From the NCBI GenBank assembly GCA_963703145.1, contig OY969793.1, forward strand, positions 3,348,001 through 3,412,000: a DNA stretch of 64,000 nucleotides, read 5' to 3'. The position numbers and the translations under genes are program-made. The DNA comes from Bog-756 sp963703145. GTDB taxonomy: Bacteria; Actinomycetota; Acidimicrobiia; Acidimicrobiales; RAAP-2. Shown in pieces: positions 1 through 9,731 of this stretch. Below the pieces are notes generated by a model that was not told the origin of the DNA, ran no database searches, and saw only the letters and a list, made by a program, of their open reading frames with translations. Position 1 is the stretch's first letter, and every line of letters begins with the position of its first letter.

Positions 1-29
1 GTGTTGGCACCGGTAGGCTGAGCGCCAGC

Positions 30-686
30 ATGGGACTTCAAAGATTTGAAGGGCGCCTCGAGCGCATGGTGGACGGCACCCTTTCCAAGGCGTTCCGAGG
101 CGATCTGCATCCAGTCGAGATCGGTCGCCGGCTCACCCGGGAGATGGACCTCCACCGCCGCGTGGGTGTCCACGGCCTGATCTCACCCAACGCCTTCGTC
201 ATCCATCTCTCCCCTGGTGATTTCGACCGCTTCGAGAGCTTCCTCGATGCCCTGGTCAGGGAGCTGGAGGAGGCTGCCCGGGACCATGCCCGCACCGAGA
301 ACTACGTCTTCGTGGGGCCGGTCACCGTGTCGGTCATGGAGGATCCCCGCCAGCGCCGGGGCCGGTTCCAGATCGTGTCGGACGTGCACGAAGGCCCATC
401 CGGCCTGCCAGCGGCGTCGATCGTGACCGCCGACGGCGCCAGAGTCGTCCTCGGACCCGAACCGATCACCATCGGTCGCCTCCCCGAGAGTGCGGTGATG
501 ATCAACGACCCCAACGCCAGCCGCCGGCATGCCGAGATCCGCCGTGCCGGGAACGACGTGGTGGTGGTGGACCTGAACTCGACCAACGGAACCCGGGTCA
601 ATGGGGCGACCATCCGCGAGCGGAAGTTGGCCGACGGGGACCAGATCGTCATCGGGACCACGGTCCTCCGGTTCGAGACCTCCTGA
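30..686 (+). CDS. fhaA: FhaA-type FHA-domain protein (DUF3662 + FHA)
   Basis: Phosphothreonine-binding adaptor of the Ser/Thr kinase/cell-wall locus. Residues ~1-115 match the DUF3662 domain of FhaA (opening with GLQRFEGRLERMVDGTLSKAF); residues ~139-218 are an FHA domain with the landmarks IGR, SRRHAEI and STNGTRVNG. At 218 aa it is much shorter than mycobacterial FhaA because the long linker between the domains is nearly absent. It is first in a co-directional series fhaA-fhaB-pstP-pbpA-pknB. In mycobacteria FhaA binds phosphorylated partners of PknB in peptidoglycan synthesis; the same role is inferred here. A TAGGCT hexamer at 14-19 ends 10 nt before the ATG and may be the -10 of a promoter whose -35 lies outside the window. 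Confidence 0.93.
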   Translation: MGLQRFEGRLERMVDGTLSKAFRGDLHPVEIGRRLTREMDLHRRVGVHGLISPNAFVIHLSPGDFDRFESFLDALVRELEEAARDHARTENYVFVGPVTVSVMEDPRQRRGRFQIVSDVHEGPSGLPAASIVTADGARVVLGPEPITIGRLPESAVMINDPNASRRHAEIRRAGNDVVVVDLNSTNGTRVNGATIRERKLADGDQIVIGTTVLRFETS

Positions 687-706
687 AGGCCGGCGCCTGA
701 ACACCG

Positions 707-1204
707 ATGCATCTCATCCTGGTTTCGCTTCCCGGACCGACGAACAACACACCGGTGCTCCGAGCGCTCGAGTACGGCGTCATCATCCTGTTGTGGCTGT
801 TCTTCATGTGGGTCGTCCGCGCTGTGTGGGTCGAGGTCCGGCCACTCAAGCGGAAACGCCGACGGGGTGGCGACGCCGATCCGGTGGTCGATGGCAAGCG
901 GCGAAAGACCAAGCTCCTCCGGCTGCACGTGATCCGGCCCGAGGACCAGGCCGGCCGGACCTACGACATCGGCGACGAGGTCACCGTGGGCCGGGCCCCG
1001 GGCTGTGGTGTCCCAATCGACTACGACACCTATTCGTCCAGCCTGCACGCCAGACTCTTCCGCCTGGACGGCGAACTGTGGGCCGAGGACCTGGGCTCCA
1101 CCAACGGCACCTGGGTCAACACGGTGCGCATCGACGACCGGACCCGGCTCGAGAAGGGGGACCTCCTCCAGGTGGGCGGCACGGTGTTCGAGGTCGGGAA
1201 GTGA
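707..1204 (+). CDS. fhaB: FhaB/FipA-type membrane-anchored FHA protein
   Basis: 165-residue protein with one N-terminal membrane segment (residues ~22-42, YGVIILLWLFFMWVVRAVWV) followed by a basic stretch and a cytoplasmic FHA domain (~residues 80-165: VTVGRAPGCGV, SSSLHARLF, STNGTWVN). The layout matches mycobacterial FhaB (FipA), which links Ser/Thr kinase signalling to septal wall synthesis. It lies 20 nt after fhaA, and its stop is followed by the ATG of pstP one base later, so the genes are very probably cotranscribed. FHA-domain assignment is clear; the division role is inferred from synteny. Confidence 0.92.
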   Translation: MHLILVSLPGPTNNTPVLRALEYGVIILLWLFFMWVVRAVWVEVRPLKRKRRRGGDADPVVDGKRRKTKLLRLHVIRPEDQAGRTYDIGDEVTVGRAPGCGVPIDYDTYSSSLHARLFRLDGELWAEDLGSTNGTWVNTVRIDDRTRLEKGDLLQVGGTVFEVGK

Positions 1205-1205
1205 C

Positions 1206-2548
1206 ATGACCCTTCTCCGATCCGGATCAGCAACCGACACCGGACTGGTCCGCTCGGTAAACCAGGACCTGGCCGTCGAGACCTCCAATCTGTTCGCCGT
1301 GGCCGACGGCATGGGCGGCCACGCCGGTGGCGAGGTGGCGGCCCGGCTGGCCGTGGACGCCCTGGCGGTGGCATTTGGCCGCCAGCCGACCGGATCGGGC
1401 CTCTCCGAAGCGGTCTCCGAAGCCAACACCGTGGTCTGGCAGCACAGTCAGGACAATCCCGAGCTACGCGGCATGGGGACCACCCTGACCGCGGTGGCCC
1501 TGGTCAACGAGGACGGCAAAGATGTCCTCGCCCTGGTCAACGTGGGCGACTCTCGCTCGTACCGCTTCCACGAGGGAGAGCTCACCCAGATCACCACCGA
1601 CCACAGCCTGGCCGAGGAGATGGTCCGGACCGGCGAGCTGACCTCGAGCGAGGCATCGGTCCATCCCCACCGCCACATCTTGACCCGGGCCCTCGGCGTG
1701 GCGTCCGGGGTGGCGGTCGACCTGTGGAGGATCCAGCCGGTCCGGGGCGACCGGTATCTGCTGTGCAGTGATGGTCTGACCAACGAGTTGAGCACCGAGC
1801 AGATCAGCGAGGTGCTCGCCTCGGTCCCGGATCCCCGCGAGGCGGCCGGGCTGCTGGTGCAGGCGGCGCGCACCCACGGCGGCAGCGACAACATCACGGT
1901 GGTCGTGGTCGATGTGGTGGTCGGCGAGGAGGACGACCAGTCCGCCCCGACCGTGGCCGCGGTCTCCTCCGACTTCGCCAAGCCGGTGGCGCCGGTGCAG
2001 GGATTCACCAACGCGCCCGACGACTTCGTGGCTCCCGTGTCGCCTCCCCGAGCAGCCCGCTCCGGGCCGACGCGAGCACCGCCGGGCCAAACGACGGGCC
2101 AAACGAGTGGCTCGCGGACGGCGGCTCGTCACCTTCCGGACCCTGCTCATGGTGGTCCTGATCGCCGCGGTGCTGCGCCGCCGCCTACTTCGCCATCCGG
2201 TGGTACGACACCAACTCGTACTTCGTCCGGATCGACAACAACGAGCTCGTCATCTACCAGGGCCGGATCGGTGGCTTCCTCTGGTACCACCCTGAGCCGG
2301 TGGAGCGGACCAGGGTAACCACGGCCGACGTCCCCGCCATCTACTTGCCGGCCCTGCAGACCGGTGTCCAGGAGTCGTCGGTGGCCAGTGCCAACCTGTA
2401 CGTTCAGAACCTGACGTCCACCAAGCAGTGCCAGCTGAATCCGGCCCTGCCCACCTGTTCCTCATCGGGGACGAGCACCACCACCGCACCCACGGCCACC
2501 ACCGCGACCACGGCGCCGAGCGCCACGACCACTACCAGGGGGGCGTAA
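1206..2548 (+). CDS. pstP: PstP-type PP2C Ser/Thr protein phosphatase, two frameshifts
   Basis: Cytoplasmic PP2C phosphatase domain (residues 1-~240: RSVNQD, VADGMGGHAGG, CSDGLTNEL, GGSDNITVVVVD), a linker, one membrane segment and an extracellular C-terminal part; it counteracts PknB. The catalytic part reads from ATG 1206, but the juxtamembrane and membrane segment (RRLVTFRTLLMVVLIAAVL) continues one frame on from about 2045-2075, and the outer part (YFAIRWYDTNSYFVRIDNN, then AIYLPALQTGVQES) in the next frame from about 2176-2180. Both shifts equal one extra base, and removing two bases restores 447 codons. The natural protein is probably intact and the indels are errors. The C-terminus is Thr-rich (residues ~420-446). 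The TAA stop overlaps the ATG of pbpA (TAATG). Confidence 0.88.
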
Positions 2549-4068
2549 TGGAAAAACGCATCCGCAGGTTGGGGATCTTCATGGTGCTGTGCTTCATCGC
2601 ACTGTTCGTCCAGCTCAACAACATCCAGGTGTTGAAGGCCAACTCGCTGGCCAACAACGCGGCGAACCCCCGGGTCCTGGCGGTGCAGCTCAGCCAGCCC
2701 CGGGGTGCCATCCTGTCCTCGGACGGCGTCACTTTGGCCAGCTCGGTACCGTCGCATGGCAGCGTCTACAAATACCAGCGGGTCTATCCGGCCAACACCG
2801 CCGCCCTGTTCTCCCAGATCGTCGGCTATGACTCCCCCAACTACGGGCGGACCGGGATCGAGGCCGAGTACAACAACTACCTGAAATCCCACACGAGCTC
2901 GCCGGTCTCGGGCTCTCTGATCACCACCCTGCACAACCTGCTGGTCAACCACACCACCACTGACAACGTGACGCTGACGATCAACTCGAACCTGCAGCTC
3001 CAGGTGGCCACGATCATGGACCAGGTCCACGATCAGGACAATGCGCCCGAAGAAGGAGCCGTGGTCTTCAACCCCAAGACCGGGGCCATCGAGGCCATGT
3101 ACGGGAACCCCACCTTCAATCCGACCGGCCTGGTGTCGCCCAATGCCAAGGTGGAGGGGATCACCTGGCTGTCACTGGATCCCGCCAATCCGGAGAGCTC
3201 GCTGGTGTCGCGCACCTTCCAGCGCGGATTCCTCCCCGGTTCGACGTTCAAGACGGTGACCAGTGCGGCGATCTACGACCACCAGCCGGCCCTGGCCAAG
3301 GTCAACATCCCGCAGCAGACCTGTATCCCCCTTCCCCAGTCCAATATCCCGCTCTGCAACTACGGCCACGCCGGCCCTGATGGTCCCGAGAAATGCGGGG
3401 GGACCCTCGACCAGACCCTCCCTGCGTCGTGCGACACCGCGTTTGCCCAGTACGGCATGGCCCTCGGTGCCCAGAGCCTCAACTCCGAGGCCCAGGCCTT
3501 CGGGTTCAACCAGAGCATCCCCATCGACATCCCCGGCGCCAACCCGTCCAACTTCCCCACCGTGGCGGAGCTCACCAACGACAAGCCCCTGCAGGCGTAC
3601 TCGGCCTTCGGCCAGCAGAACGTGGTGGCCACCGTGCTCCAGATGGCGCTGGTGGCCGGCGGCATCGCCAACCAGGGCGTCATCATGACCCCGCATGTGA
3701 TGTCCCAGATCAGGGACACCCAGGGCAATCTGATCACCGCATACACCCCCAAGCCGTGGCTCACCGCCACCAACCCCGTCACGGCATCGGCCGTCACCGG
3801 GCTGATGCAGAAGGTGGTCACCCAGGGGACTGCCGCCACGGTGGGCTTCCCGGCCAGTTGGAACGTGGCGGCCAAGACCGGAACCGCCGAGACCGGCCCC
3901 AAGGCCACCCTGACCAACGACTGGATGATTGCCTTCGCCCCGGCCAACGACCCCAAGGTGGCCGTGGCCGTCGTGGTGCCCAATCAGCCTGGCAACGACA
4001 CCGGTGCCAGCGTGTCCGGCCCGCCCACCAAGGCCATCCTGGCCGACGCCCTGGGGCTGACGCCGTGA
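2548..4068 (+). CDS. pbpA: PbpA-type class B penicillin-binding protein (transpeptidase)
   Basis: 506-residue D,D-transpeptidase for septal/lateral peptidoglycan cross-linking. One N-terminal membrane anchor (residues ~8-24), a dimerisation region containing PRGAILSSDG at 51-60, then the transpeptidase domain with the three signature motifs: S-x-x-K at 232-235 (STFK), S-C-D at 294-296 in place of the usual SxN, and KTG at 443-445. The start is the ATG that overlaps the pstP stop. In other actinobacteria a SEDS glycosyltransferase gene (rodA/ftsW) sits between pstP and pbpA; here the genes touch, so the polymerase partner must be encoded elsewhere. Confidence 0.95.
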   Translation: MEKRIRRLGIFMVLCFIALFVQLNNIQVLKANSLANNAANPRVLAVQLSQPRGAILSSDGVTLASSVPSHGSVYKYQRVYPANTAALFSQIVGYDSPNYGRTGIEAEYNNYLKSHTSSPVSGSLITTLHNLLVNHTTTDNVTLTINSNLQLQVATIMDQVHDQDNAPEEGAVVFNPKTGAIEAMYGNPTFNPTGLVSPNAKVEGITWLSLDPANPESSLVSRTFQRGFLPGSTFKTVTSAAIYDHQPALAKVNIPQQTCIPLPQSNIPLCNYGHAGPDGPEKCGGTLDQTLPASCDTAFAQYGMALGAQSLNSEAQAFGFNQSIPIDIPGANPSNFPTVAELTNDKPLQAYSAFGQQNVVATVLQMALVAGGIANQGVIMTPHVMSQIRDTQGNLITAYTPKPWLTATNPVTASAVTGLMQKVVTQGTAATVGFPASWNVAAKTGTAETGPKATLTNDWMIAFAPANDPKVAVAVVVPNQPGNDTGASVSGPPTKAILADALGLTP

Positions 4069-4199
4069 TGCGCCACCCTCCTTCCACCGGATGCCTGAGC
4101 CTCGCGCCAGGTACCTCGACCCCCAGGATCAGCACCGATACCACCCCAACCCAGAGAACGGGGGACGATGAGAACCCCGGACCCGAGCGAACGCAGGTT

Positions 4200-4205
4200 T
4201 AGGCT
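4200..4205 (+). promoter_or_regulatory. putative -10 element for pknB
   Basis: TAGGCT ends 9 nt before ATG 4215, predicting a transcript that starts about 3 nt before the ATG. The same hexamer precedes fhaA (14-19) and, on the minus strand, the SDR starting at 14752. It supports ATG 4215 over the overlapping TTG at 4206 and an own promoter for pknB after the 146-nt gap that follows pbpA. No convincing -35 box is visible. Confidence 0.45.
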
Positions 4206-4214
4206 TTGACCCAC

Positions 4215-6038
<1,824 letters not shown>

Positions 6039-6075
6039 ACACGGACAGCCCTAGCCGGGCGGTCCTGGCCCGGGT

Positions 6076-6660
6076 TCAGTGAGCGACAGCCGCGGCCAGG
6101 AAGTTGGACAGCAGGGCCGGGCCGCTGGGCGACAGCAGGGACTCGGGGTGGAACTGGACGCCCTCGACGTTGAGTGTCCGGTGCCGCAGGCCCATGATCA
6201 CGCCGTCCGCCGTCGAGGCGGTGACCTCGAGCACGTCGGGGACCGACTCGGGCTCCACTACCAGTGAGTGGTAGCGGGTGGCGACGAAGGGCTCGGGCAG
6301 ACCGACGAACAGGCCCCGGCCGTCGTGGTGGATCGAGGAGGTCTTCCCGTGCATGAGGGTTGGTGCCGCCACCACATTGCCGCCGTATGCCTGGCCGATG
6401 GCCTGGTGGCCGAGGCAGACCCCCAGGATGGGGAATTCGCCGGCCAACTCGCGGATCACGGCCATGCTGATGCCGGCATCCTCGGGCCGGCCCGGACCCG
6501 GCGAGATCAGGATGGAGTCGGGTGCCGCGGCACGGATTCCGTCGATGTCGATGGCGTCGTTGCGGTGGACCACCGGATCGGCGCCGAGCTTGCCGAGCTC
6601 CTGGACGAGGTTGTAGACGAACGAGTCGTAGTTGTCGATGACCAGCACCCGCGTCCCCAT
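6076..6660 (-). CDS. pabA: Glutamine amidotransferase component II of aminodeoxychorismate/anthranilate synthase
   Basis: 194-residue class I glutamine amidotransferase that supplies ammonia to PabB or TrpE for folate or tryptophan synthesis. Catalytic triad visible: nucleophile Cys82 in GVCLGHQAIG, His171 and Glu173 in VQFHPES; also NYDSFVYNL at 10-18 and SPGPGRPEDAG. In mycobacteria the same gene (called trpG) lies between pknB and crgA, as here, but on the kinase strand sense relative to crgA; here it is convergent to pknB and divergent from crgA. PabA and TrpG cannot be told apart from sequence alone, and no synthase large subunit is in the window. A minus-strand TACGAT (6670-6675) ends 9 nt before the ATG. 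Confidence 0.93.
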   Translation of the reverse strand: MGTRVLVIDNYDSFVYNLVQELGKLGADPVVHRNDAIDIDGIRAAAPDSILISPGPGRPEDAGISMAVIRELAGEFPILGVCLGHQAIGQAYGGNVVAAPTLMHGKTSSIHHDGRGLFVGLPEPFVATRYHSLVVEPESVPDVLEVTASTADGVIMGLRHRTLNVEGVQFHPESLLSPSGPALLSNFLAAAVAH

Positions 6661-6732
6661 GGTCCACCGATCGTACCTGGGCCCGGGACCGGGCTGACCC
6701 GAGGCCGGCTCCGGATCGCGCCGGTGACTGGC

Positions 6733-6738
6733 TATCCT
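6733..6738 (+). promoter_or_regulatory. putative -10 element of a leaderless crgA transcript
   Basis: TATCCT ends exactly 6 nt before the crgA ATG (6745). A transcript starting about 7 nt after the hexamer would begin at the A of the start codon. No Shine-Dalgarno sequence precedes the ATG. Confidence 0.5.
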
Positions 6739-6744
6739 TCGGCC

Positions 6745-7053
6745 ATGGCAACCAAGGCCAACTCCAAGGCCGGCCCGGGCAAGGCCCAGAAGAAGGGGCG
6801 GTCCTCGGGAGGTCGCACCACACCGGCCGCCCAGAAGGTCGAGAGCCGGCGCTACACCCCACCGGTGCCGAAGAACGTCAAGACCAGCTCCCGATGGCTG
6901 GGGGTGGTCATCCTGGCCCTCTTCGCCCTCGGCGTGCTGATCGTCATCCTCAACTACGCCGGGCTCCTGCCCGGTGGGGTGAACAACGCCTGGCTGGTGG
7001 CGGCCATCGGCTCCATCTTCGTGGGCCTGCTGCTCGCAACCCGCTACCACTGA
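6745..7053 (+). CDS. crgA: CrgA-like cell-division membrane protein
   Basis: 102 residues: a basic, Lys/Gly-rich N-terminus (1-45), two membrane helices (~51-71 and ~82-98) separated by a short loop, and the C-terminal TRYH resembling the STRW ending of CrgA. CrgA recruits or stabilises division proteins (FtsZ, PBPs) at the actinobacterial septum. Size, topology and position beside pabA and pknB agree with the family. The upstream region suggests a leaderless transcript. A strong hairpin ends the transcript 40 nt downstream. Confidence 0.9.
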   Translation: MATKANSKAGPGKAQKKGRSSGGRTTPAAQKVESRRYTPPVPKNVKTSSRWLGVVILALFALGVLIVILNYAGLLPGGVNNAWLVAAIGSIFVGLLLATRYH

Positions 7054-7093
7054 CCCTGCCTGGTTCCAACCGGTGGCCCGGACGGGGCCGGAC

Positions 7094-7128
7094 GCGAAGA
7101 ACCGACCCGAGTCGGGTCGGTTCTTCGC
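7094..7128. terminator. bidirectional terminator between crgA and thiolase gene
   Basis: Perfect 17-bp inverted repeat (7094-7110 and 7112-7128) around one base, beginning GCGAAGAACC and ending GGTTCTTCGC. It lies between the convergent ends of crgA and the thiolase gene. The outer AAGAA/TTCTT arms give short A/T tracts on both sides, so it can act in both directions. Confidence 0.88.
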
Positions 7129-7165
7129 ACAGCTCGACGGTGGTGCCCGGAGCCCCGGGCCCGGC

Positions 7166-8347
7166 TCAGCCGAGGCGCTCGATGATGGTGGCGTTGGCCA
7201 TGCCGCCCCCCTCGCACATGGTGAGGAGGCCGTAGCGTCCCTGGGTGCGCTCGAGCTCGTTCAAGAGCGTGGCCATCAACTTGGCACCCGAGGCACCGAG
7301 CGGGTGACCGAGGGCGATGGCGCCACCGTTCACGTTGACCTTGTCGAGGTCGACCCCGAACTCCTTCTGCCAGGCCAGCACCACCGAGGCGAAGGCCTCG
7401 TTGATCTCGATGACATCGATGTCGTCGAGGGTGAGCTTGGCCTTCTCCAGCACCGAACGGGTGGCCGGGATGGGTCCGGTCAGCATGGTGATGGGGTCAC
7501 TGCCGGCCACGGCGAAGGCGTGGAACCGGGCCCGTGGCGTGAGGCCGAGAGACGAGGCCTTCTCCTCGCTCATGATCAGGACCCCGGATGCGCCGTCGGT
7601 GATCTGGGACGAATTGCCCGCGGTCACCCGGCCGTTCTCGGGGCGGAATGCCGGCTTGAGGTTGGCCAGGACCTCCTTGGAGGAGTCGGGTCGGATGCCC
7701 TCGTCGGTGGTGATCAGCTCGTCGGTGTCGGCCCGGTCGTCGTCCTTGATGGCGACGGGAATGAGCTCCCGTTCGAATCGGCCCTCGGCCGTGGCCCGGG
7801 CGGCCCGGTGGTGGGAGCGCACCGAGAACTCGTCGAGTGCGTCGCGGCTGATGTCCCACTGCTCGGCGATCAACTCGGCGCCCTCACCCTGACCGACCAG
7901 CCCGCCTCGCTCGGCGTAGCGGTTCATCATGCGCGGTCCGAAGGGGTAGCCGAGGTCGCGCACGACCGACGATCCCATCGGGGTGCGGGTCATGACCTCG
8001 ACGCCACCGCCGATGACCACGTCGTAGGCACCGGCGATCACGCCCTGGGCTCCGAAGTGCAGAGCCTGTTGGGACGAGCCGCACTGCCGGTCGATGGTGG
8101 TGGCCGGGACAGACTCGGGATAGCCGGCGGCCAGCACGGCGTTGCGACCGACGTTGAGGGACTGCTCACCGACCTGCATGACGCAGCCCATGATCACGTC
8201 ATCGACCAGAGCGGGGTCCAGGTCGTTCCGTTCTACGAGGGCCTTCAGCGGCTCACTGGCCAGGTCGGCTGCGTGCCAGTTGCGCAACTTCCCGTTCCGC
8301 TTGCCTCCGGGGGTGCGGACTGCGTCCACGATGACGGCGTCGGTCAT
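7166..8347 (-). CDS. Acetyl-CoA C-acyltransferase (thiolase)
   Basis: 393 residues, full length for the thiolase family. Catalytic Cys89 in DRQCGSSQQA, His348 in LGHPLGASG and Cys378 in MCEGGGMAN are all present, together with NVNGGAIALGHP. Such enzymes either cleave 3-ketoacyl-CoA in beta-oxidation or condense acetyl-CoA; substrate cannot be read from sequence. A good Shine-Dalgarno (AAGGAGAG) precedes the ATG. An inverted repeat about 85 nt upstream suggests control by a TetR-type fatty-acid or lipid regulator, favouring a degradative role (inference). Confidence 0.93.
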   Translation of the reverse strand: MTDAVIVDAVRTPGGKRNGKLRNWHAADLASEPLKALVERNDLDPALVDDVIMGCVMQVGEQSLNVGRNAVLAAGYPESVPATTIDRQCGSSQQALHFGAQGVIAGAYDVVIGGGVEVMTRTPMGSSVVRDLGYPFGPRMMNRYAERGGLVGQGEGAELIAEQWDISRDALDEFSVRSHHRAARATAEGRFERELIPVAIKDDDRADTDELITTDEGIRPDSSKEVLANLKPAFRPENGRVTAGNSSQITDGASGVLIMSEEKASSLGLTPRARFHAFAVAGSDPITMLTGPIPATRSVLEKAKLTLDDIDVIEINEAFASVVLAWQKEFGVDLDKVNVNGGAIALGHPLGASGAKLMATLLNELERTQGRYGLLTMCEGGGMANATIIERLG

Positions 8348-8431
8348 GGCGACTCTCCTTCCGAGGTCCGGCGGACGGTGCCTACCGGCCTGCTTCGTTG
8401 TGCTCTGACTCGTTCCAGCTGATGAGTTAAC

Positions 8432-8447
8432 TTGACCAAGCGGTCAA
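8432..8447. promoter_or_regulatory. putative operator upstream of thiolase gene
   Basis: TTGACC-AAGC-GGTCAA, a perfect 6-bp inverted repeat with a 4-nt spacer, in an unusually A/T-rich stretch between the divergent thiolase and thioesterase genes. The form suits a TetR-family repressor of acyl-CoA metabolism. No adjacent regulator gene identifies the binder. Confidence 0.5.
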
Positions 8448-8528
8448 GAAATTCTCACGGTCCTGATCGTAGCCGGATCCCGGGGTTCGTCAACCCCCTC
8501 GGGAGCCGTCGGGTGGCCATCCGGCCAC

Positions 8529-8534
8529 TACGGT
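8529..8534 (+). promoter_or_regulatory. putative -10 element of leaderless thioesterase mRNA
   Basis: TACGGT ends 7 nt before the GTG start at 8542, the spacing expected for a leaderless transcript. Confidence 0.4.
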
Positions 8535-8541
8535 CAGGGGG

Positions 8542-9024
8542 GTGACGGGTCGCATCAAGGACATGGACCGCTGGCTGGGTGACGGGGGCATGGAGCTCAT
8601 CGGCACCGTGGGTGGGTCCTTCGACGAGTACGGGGTGGACGGTGAGGACCTCGGATGGGTCCAAGGACGCTTCATCCCGGCCGCCCCGGCGTGCAATCCC
8701 CACGGGGTGGTCCAGGCCGGGGTGCACGGGCTCCTGCTCGACGCGGCCATGAACTTCGCCATCAACGCCGCCCTACCGGGGCGCGACCGGACGCGGGCCA
8801 CCCTCGAGATGAAGGTCGAGACCATGCGCCCGGCCATGCTGGGGGAGACCTACCGCCTCCGGGGTGACGTGGTCCGACTGGCCCGTCAGGTTGCCTATGC
8901 CGAGGCCACGGTGAGCGACGGGGAGGGCCGCATGGTCAGCCGGTCGACGGGCACCTTCCTGCTCCACCGCCACGCCGAGACGGTTAGCGGTGCTGGTCCC
9001 GCAGGGCCCGAGACCCCTTCCTGA
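8542..9024 (+). CDS. PaaI-family (hotdog fold) acyl-CoA thioesterase
   Basis: 160 residues with the PaaI/4HBT pattern: HGVVQAGVHGLLLDAAMNFA (residues ~54-73) contains the His-Gly-Gly/Ala segment at the start of the hot-dog helix, followed by TLEMKVETMRPAMLGETYRLRGDVVRLARQVAYAEATV. These enzymes hydrolyse acyl- or aryl-CoA thioesters. It is divergent from the thiolase, and the operator between them may control both. GTG start chosen because of the -10 spacing and absence of an upstream alternative. Confidence 0.82.
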   Translation: MTGRIKDMDRWLGDGGMELIGTVGGSFDEYGVDGEDLGWVQGRFIPAAPACNPHGVVQAGVHGLLLDAAMNFAINAALPGRDRTRATLEMKVETMRPAMLGETYRLRGDVVRLARQVAYAEATVSDGEGRMVSRSTGTFLLHRHAETVSGAGPAGPETPS

Positions 9025-9061
9025 CCGGCGTCGGCCCCCGGTCTCCAGCCTGACCTGCTGG

Positions 9062-9105
9062 TTCGCAGCCCGGCCATGTGGTGATATAGTTGCTTGTTAC
9101 AAGCA
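9062..9105 (+). promoter_or_regulatory. marR promoter with overlapping palindromic operator
   Basis: -35 candidate TTCGCA (9062-9067), 17-nt spacer, -10 TATAGT (9085-9090). Directly after the -10 lies TGCTTGT-T-ACAAGCA (9091-9105), a perfect 7-bp inverted repeat with a 1-nt centre covering the predicted transcription start. This is typical for autorepression by a MarR-family protein, here the gene at 9171. Confidence 0.72.
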
Positions 9106-9170
9106 CTTAGCTGGCCGCACAGGTCCCGTCGGGAACGTGGGCCGGACTACCGACCGAGGAAGGGCCGCCG

Positions 9171-9731
9171 ATGGCGCCGACGCTGACCGACACCACGAAC
9201 GAGCCTGACCGACCGTCGGCCACACCGGCCGGACCGCTCTGCAGTGTCTCGGCCGAGCTCGAGCGGTCGCTGACCCAGGTGGCTCGGGCCATCCTCCGGC
9301 TCGGTGTCCCCCAGAGCGTCCTGGGCGAGGGGGAGTCCATCGACAAGGCGGGCTACTGGCTCCTGGTGCGGGTGGCCGGCGAGGCTCCGCTCCGACTGTC
9401 GGAGCTGGCCGGCTCGGTGGAGCTCGATCTGTCGACTGTCAGTCGCCAGATCCGGGACCTGGTGTCGAACGGTCTGGTCATCAAGGAGCCGGATCCCGAT
9501 GACGGTCGGGCCTCGCTGCTCAGCCTGTCCCCAAGGGGGCTGGCGGTGCTCGACGCGGTCTCCGAGGCCCGGCGTCAGGTGCTGGCCGAGGCCATCGTGG
9601 GCTGGTCCGAGGAGGAACGCGCCTCGTTGACCGGCAGCCTGCTTCGGCTGGAGGCCGGCTTGCACCAGTCCAAGGAGCACCGGGTGAAGGAGGCCGTCGA
9701 TCGGCCGAGCACGAACGGCGACCCCCAGTGA
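9171..9731 (+). CDS. MarR-family transcriptional regulator
   Basis: 186 residues with a winged helix-turn-helix: LRLSELAGSVELDLSTVSRQIRDLVSNGLVIKEPDPDDGRASLLSLSPRGLAVL (~75-127) holds the recognition helix and the DxDGR wing typical of MarR proteins. It is the first gene of an operon with an MFS exporter whose GTG start overlaps its TGA (GTGA). Together with the palindrome over the promoter this fits a ligand-sensing repressor of its own efflux pump. The ligand is unknown. Confidence 0.92.
   Translation: MAPTLTDTTNEPDRPSATPAGPLCSVSAELERSLTQVARAILRLGVPQSVLGEGESIDKAGYWLLVRVAGEAPLRLSELAGSVELDLSTVSRQIRDLVSNGLVIKEPDPDDGRASLLSLSPRGLAVLDAVSEARRQVLAEAIVGWSEEERASLTGSLLRLEAGLHQSKEHRVKEAVDRPSTNGDPQ

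Noticed and set aside
1206..2318. Reading pstP as ending in frame at 2318
   Set aside because: After about 2045 this frame is low-complexity, while the expected membrane segment and outer domain of PstP continue in the other frames through 2548.
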